A program made the position numbers and the translations under genes. Positions 44,709 to 46,338 of a stretch of 46,338 nt of DNA are shown here, piece after piece; position 1 is the first letter of the stretch; each line of letters opens with the position of its first letter. Under the pieces are notes generated by a model, which saw nothing but the letters and a program-made list of their open reading frames with translations, ran no database searches and was not told the DNA's origin. Source of the DNA: Deltaproteobacteria bacterium (GTDB lineage Bacteria; Myxococcota_A; Polyangia; Haliangiales; Haliangiaceae); contig JAIOQA010000151.1 of assembly GCA_021413675.1 (NCBI GenBank), positions 1-46,338 of the forward strand, in the 5' to 3' direction.

Positions 44709-45773
44709 TCAGGGCGCCGCGTGCGCCGGGAGGCGCACCGCGAACGACGTCCCCTGCTCGCCCGGGTCGGCGCTGACGGTCCCGCCGTGCGCCCGGATGA
44801 TCTGGTCCACGAGGAACAGGCCGAGCGAGGGCGCGGCGGGCGCCGCGGCAGCGCCGAGCGGATCGGCGAACAGCGTCGCGAGCGCGGCCGGATCCAGCGG
44901 CGCGCCGGTGTGGTGCACGATCACCGTCGCGTCGCCCTCGCCATCGCCGTCGCTCGCGATGGTGATCGTCACGACCGCGTCGCGTCGCGTCAGCGCGTTC
45001 GTCAGCAGGATGTCGAACACCTGAGCGAGCCGCGGGCCATCCCAGTCGCCGCGCAGGCTGGCCGGCCCGCGCAGCTCGATCGACCGGGTGCCGTCGCGCT
45101 GGATCGCGTCGTGCGTCAGCCCGGCGAGCAGCCCGACCAGATCGACCGACGCGCGCGCCAGCGTCACCGGGTTGGCGTGGACCTTGGCGAGCATGCTGAC
45201 CTGATCGATCAGCCGCGCCATCCGGCGGGCGCCGTTCTCGATGCGGCCGAGGACGCGCCGATCGGCGTCGCCGAGCGCGGGGTTCTGCGCGACCATCGAG
45301 GTCCCGAGCGTCACGGCCTGGAGCGGGCCTCGCAGATCGTGGGCGAGCACCGACAGGAAGCGCTCGCGCGACCGGGTCGCGTGCACGGCCGCGGCGCGGC
45401 GGCGCAGGATCGCGAGGACGATCGCCGCGACCTCGATCGGCTCGACCGCGGTCGCGACGCACGCCTCCGCGCCGTCGTCGATGGCGCGCGCGCGCTCGAC
45501 GGCCGTGGCGGTCGCCGGCGCGCGCACCACGAGGCTCGCGCCCGGGGCTGCGGCCGCGATCGCCGCCACCTCGGCGAGGTCGACGACCAGGACCGCAGCG
45601 GCGTCGCCGGTCGCACGAGGCGGCGGTGCCAGGCACTCGGCGACGACCCCGCGGTCCGCGAGCGCGTCGACGAGGCGCGCGCCGTACGCACCGTCGGGCG
45701 TGATGACCGCGACGCGCGGCGCGCGGCCGGTCGCTGGGTCATCGGTGGCGGGACCGCGCGCGGGATCGGACAT
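44709..45773 (-). CDS. Histidine kinase with degenerate receiver-like N-terminus and ATP site
   Basis: 354 residues. The N-terminal 120 residues look like a receiver fold (VAVITPDGAYGARLVDAL, VLVVDLAEV with Asp65, then DDGAEACVATAVEP) but the conserved Lys is replaced. HisKA: His145 in LSVLAHDLRGPLQ. In the HATPase, the N box QVFDILLTNAL keeps Asn, but the DxGxG box reads VHHTGAPLD and the GxGLGL box reads APSLGLFL, so ATP binding may be weak or lost. It could be a regulator or pseudokinase for the hybrid kinase that follows. TACTGT lies 13 bases before the ATG on the minus strand. Confidence 0.8.
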   Translation of the reverse strand: MSDPARGPATDDPATGRAPRVAVITPDGAYGARLVDALADRGVVAECLAPPPRATGDAAAVLVVDLAEVAAIAAAAPGASLVVRAPATATAVERARAIDDGAEACVATAVEPIEVAAIVLAILRRRAAAVHATRSRERFLSVLAHDLRGPLQAVTLGTSMVAQNPALGDADRRVLGRIENGARRMARLIDQVSMLAKVHANPVTLARASVDLVGLLAGLTHDAIQRDGTRSIELRGPASLRGDWDGPRLAQVFDILLTNALTRRDAVVTITIASDGDGEGDATVIVHHTGAPLDPAALATLFADPLGAAAAPAAPSLGLFLVDQIIRAHGGTVSADPGEQGTSFAVRLPAHAAP

Positions 45774-45928
45774 GACGGCGCGGACAACAGTACCGCAGGA
45801 ACCGCACGACCGCTGCGCCCTCGGCGGATGCCGCGCGACGACCGTGCGCTCCGATCACGGTGTGCGCGCGCGCCACGGTCGCCGCGACCACGCCGCGGCT
45901 GGCCCGCGACCTGCAGAGTGTCGCGATC

Positions 45929-46150
45929 ATGCAAACGACCGACGATCTCGAGGATCGCGTCGAGCGGACGCGTCGCGACTGGCAGACCAAGCTGGCTGCG
46001 CTCCCCGCCGACCCGAGCGAGGAGACCAGCACCACGCGTGCCTGGATCGAGCGCCACCTCCACGAGCTGGAGGTGCACCTCGAGCGCGGCTGGGCCCGCA
46101 TCTCCGACGAGACGCGCGCCAAGATCGCGGAGTGGATGAAGCGCGCCTGA
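45929..46150 (+). CDS. Small charged helical protein, unknown function
   Basis: 73 residues from the ATG at 45929. The chain is highly charged and probably two long helices (DDLEDRVERTRRDWQTKLAA and AWIERHLHELEVHLERGWA), ending KIAEWMKRA. No family recognised. The frame upstream is open, and a longer start at 45860 is possible but less convincing. It lies in the region between the small kinase and a lipoprotein at the window end. Confidence 0.55.
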   Translation: MQTTDDLEDRVERTRRDWQTKLAALPADPSEETSTTRAWIERHLHELEVHLERGWARISDETRAKIAEWMKRA

Positions 46151-46188
46151 GACGACAACACGCGCCGCGCCCACGCGCGCGGTGCTTC

Positions 46189-46200
46189 GGTTCCGGAACC
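46189..46200. promoter_or_regulatory. Palindrome before the final lipoprotein gene
   Basis: GGTTCCGGAACC is a perfect 12-base palindrome ending 15 bases before the ATG at 46216, just upstream of the GAGAGG ribosome site. Possible operator. Confidence 0.3.
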
Positions 46201-46215
46201 ACGAGAGGTATCAAT

Positions 46216-46338
46216 ATGTCGAGTTCTTCATTGCGTCTCATGTTCTTCGCGGTCGCCCTCTCGGGTGCGGCGTGCAGCAGCCACAAGGACAAGGAAACCG
46301 CCGTCGACGAGACCAACGCCGCGGCCAAGGCCGCGCGG
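46216..46338 (+). CDS. Lipoprotein, N-terminal part (cut by window edge)
   Basis: Forty-one codons are visible. MSSSSLRLMFFAVALSGAAC is a lipoprotein signal with Cys20 as the likely lipid site. The mature start is charged (SSHKDKETAVDETNAAAKAA), suggesting a helical small lipoprotein. GAGAGG lies seven bases before the ATG. The rest is outside the window. Confidence 0.7.
   Translation, partial: MSSSSLRLMFFAVALSGAACSSHKDKETAVDETNAAAKAAR

Noticed and set aside
42058..45024. Very long plus-strand open frame opposite the two kinases
   Set aside because: Translation is low-complexity (Arg, Gly, Asp, Ala rich) and mirrors the kinase codons; the minus-strand kinases have full motifs. High GC removes stops on the opposite strand.

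Overview
The window is very GC-rich (low-to-mid 70s percent by eye), with third codon positions almost always G or C, many GTG/TTG starts, 1- to 4-base overlapping genes, Asp/Ala-Pro-rich linkers (DAGPDA type), many lipoproteins, a Ser/Thr kinase, an FHA sigma-54 activator and a fused CTERM/outer-membrane protein. This points to a myxobacterium-like deltaproteobacterium (Myxococcota), perhaps of the Haliangium/Kofleria side. That placement is inference from content and style, not from a marker gene. I see no tRNA, rRNA, CRISPR array, phage or transposase gene; this looks like chromosomal backbone with a few small insertions or duplications.

Layout: (1) 1-184, the tail of a LysR-type regulator. 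(2) 194-2913, a tightly overlapping minus-strand operon: ECF sigma factor, membrane anti-sigma candidate, TPR-like lipoprotein, and two paralogous lipoproteins with an identical ten-cysteine pattern. (3) 3004-6140, truA coupled to a large surface/outer-membrane fusion protein. (4) 6270-10847, a MoxR / DUF58 / transglutaminase operon, interrupted between the last two genes by a 77-bp duplicated gene tail, a chain of hairpins and a dispersed repeat. (5) 10953-12807, a J-domain protein with two BamE-like repeats and a BI-1 family membrane protein. (6) 12979-15432, a TetR regulator with etfB and etfA. (7) 15527-18466, thiol-redox proteins, a VF530-type protein and a lipoprotein. (8) 18571-23136, a Ser/Thr kinase, a lipoprotein, a LysR regulator and a small outer-membrane protein. 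(9) 23286-27812, two radical-SAM proteins, a small membrane protein inside a duplicated gene tail, and an M23 peptidase. (10) 27950-32418, the parC-parE topoisomerase IV pair. (11) 32479-33036, a four-helix-bundle gene bracketed by 53-bp inverted repeats. (12) 33151-46338, a lipoprotein, an S26 signal peptidase homologue with both catalytic residues replaced, an FHA-sigma54 activator, three histidine kinases, a FadL-like porin and small proteins.

How the genes fit together: much of the window concerns the cell envelope and its regulation (sigma/anti-sigma with secreted lipoproteins, MoxR/TgpA-like system, M23 peptidase, thiol-disulfide proteins, porins, signal peptidase homologue, kinases). 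EtfAB with a TetR regulator suggests control of fatty-acid or amino-acid oxidation. TruA and ParCE are housekeeping.

The most interesting signals are the inverted-repeat-bracketed four-helix-bundle cassette, two separate duplications of gene 3' ends around small inserts, the hairpin array, the twin ten-cysteine lipoproteins behind an ECF sigma factor, the signal peptidase homologue lacking its Ser/Lys dyad, and a repeated arrangement in which a TANNNT -10 box lies 6-9 bases before the start codon, suggesting widespread leaderless transcripts. No single new defence or biosynthetic system could be proven from sequence alone.
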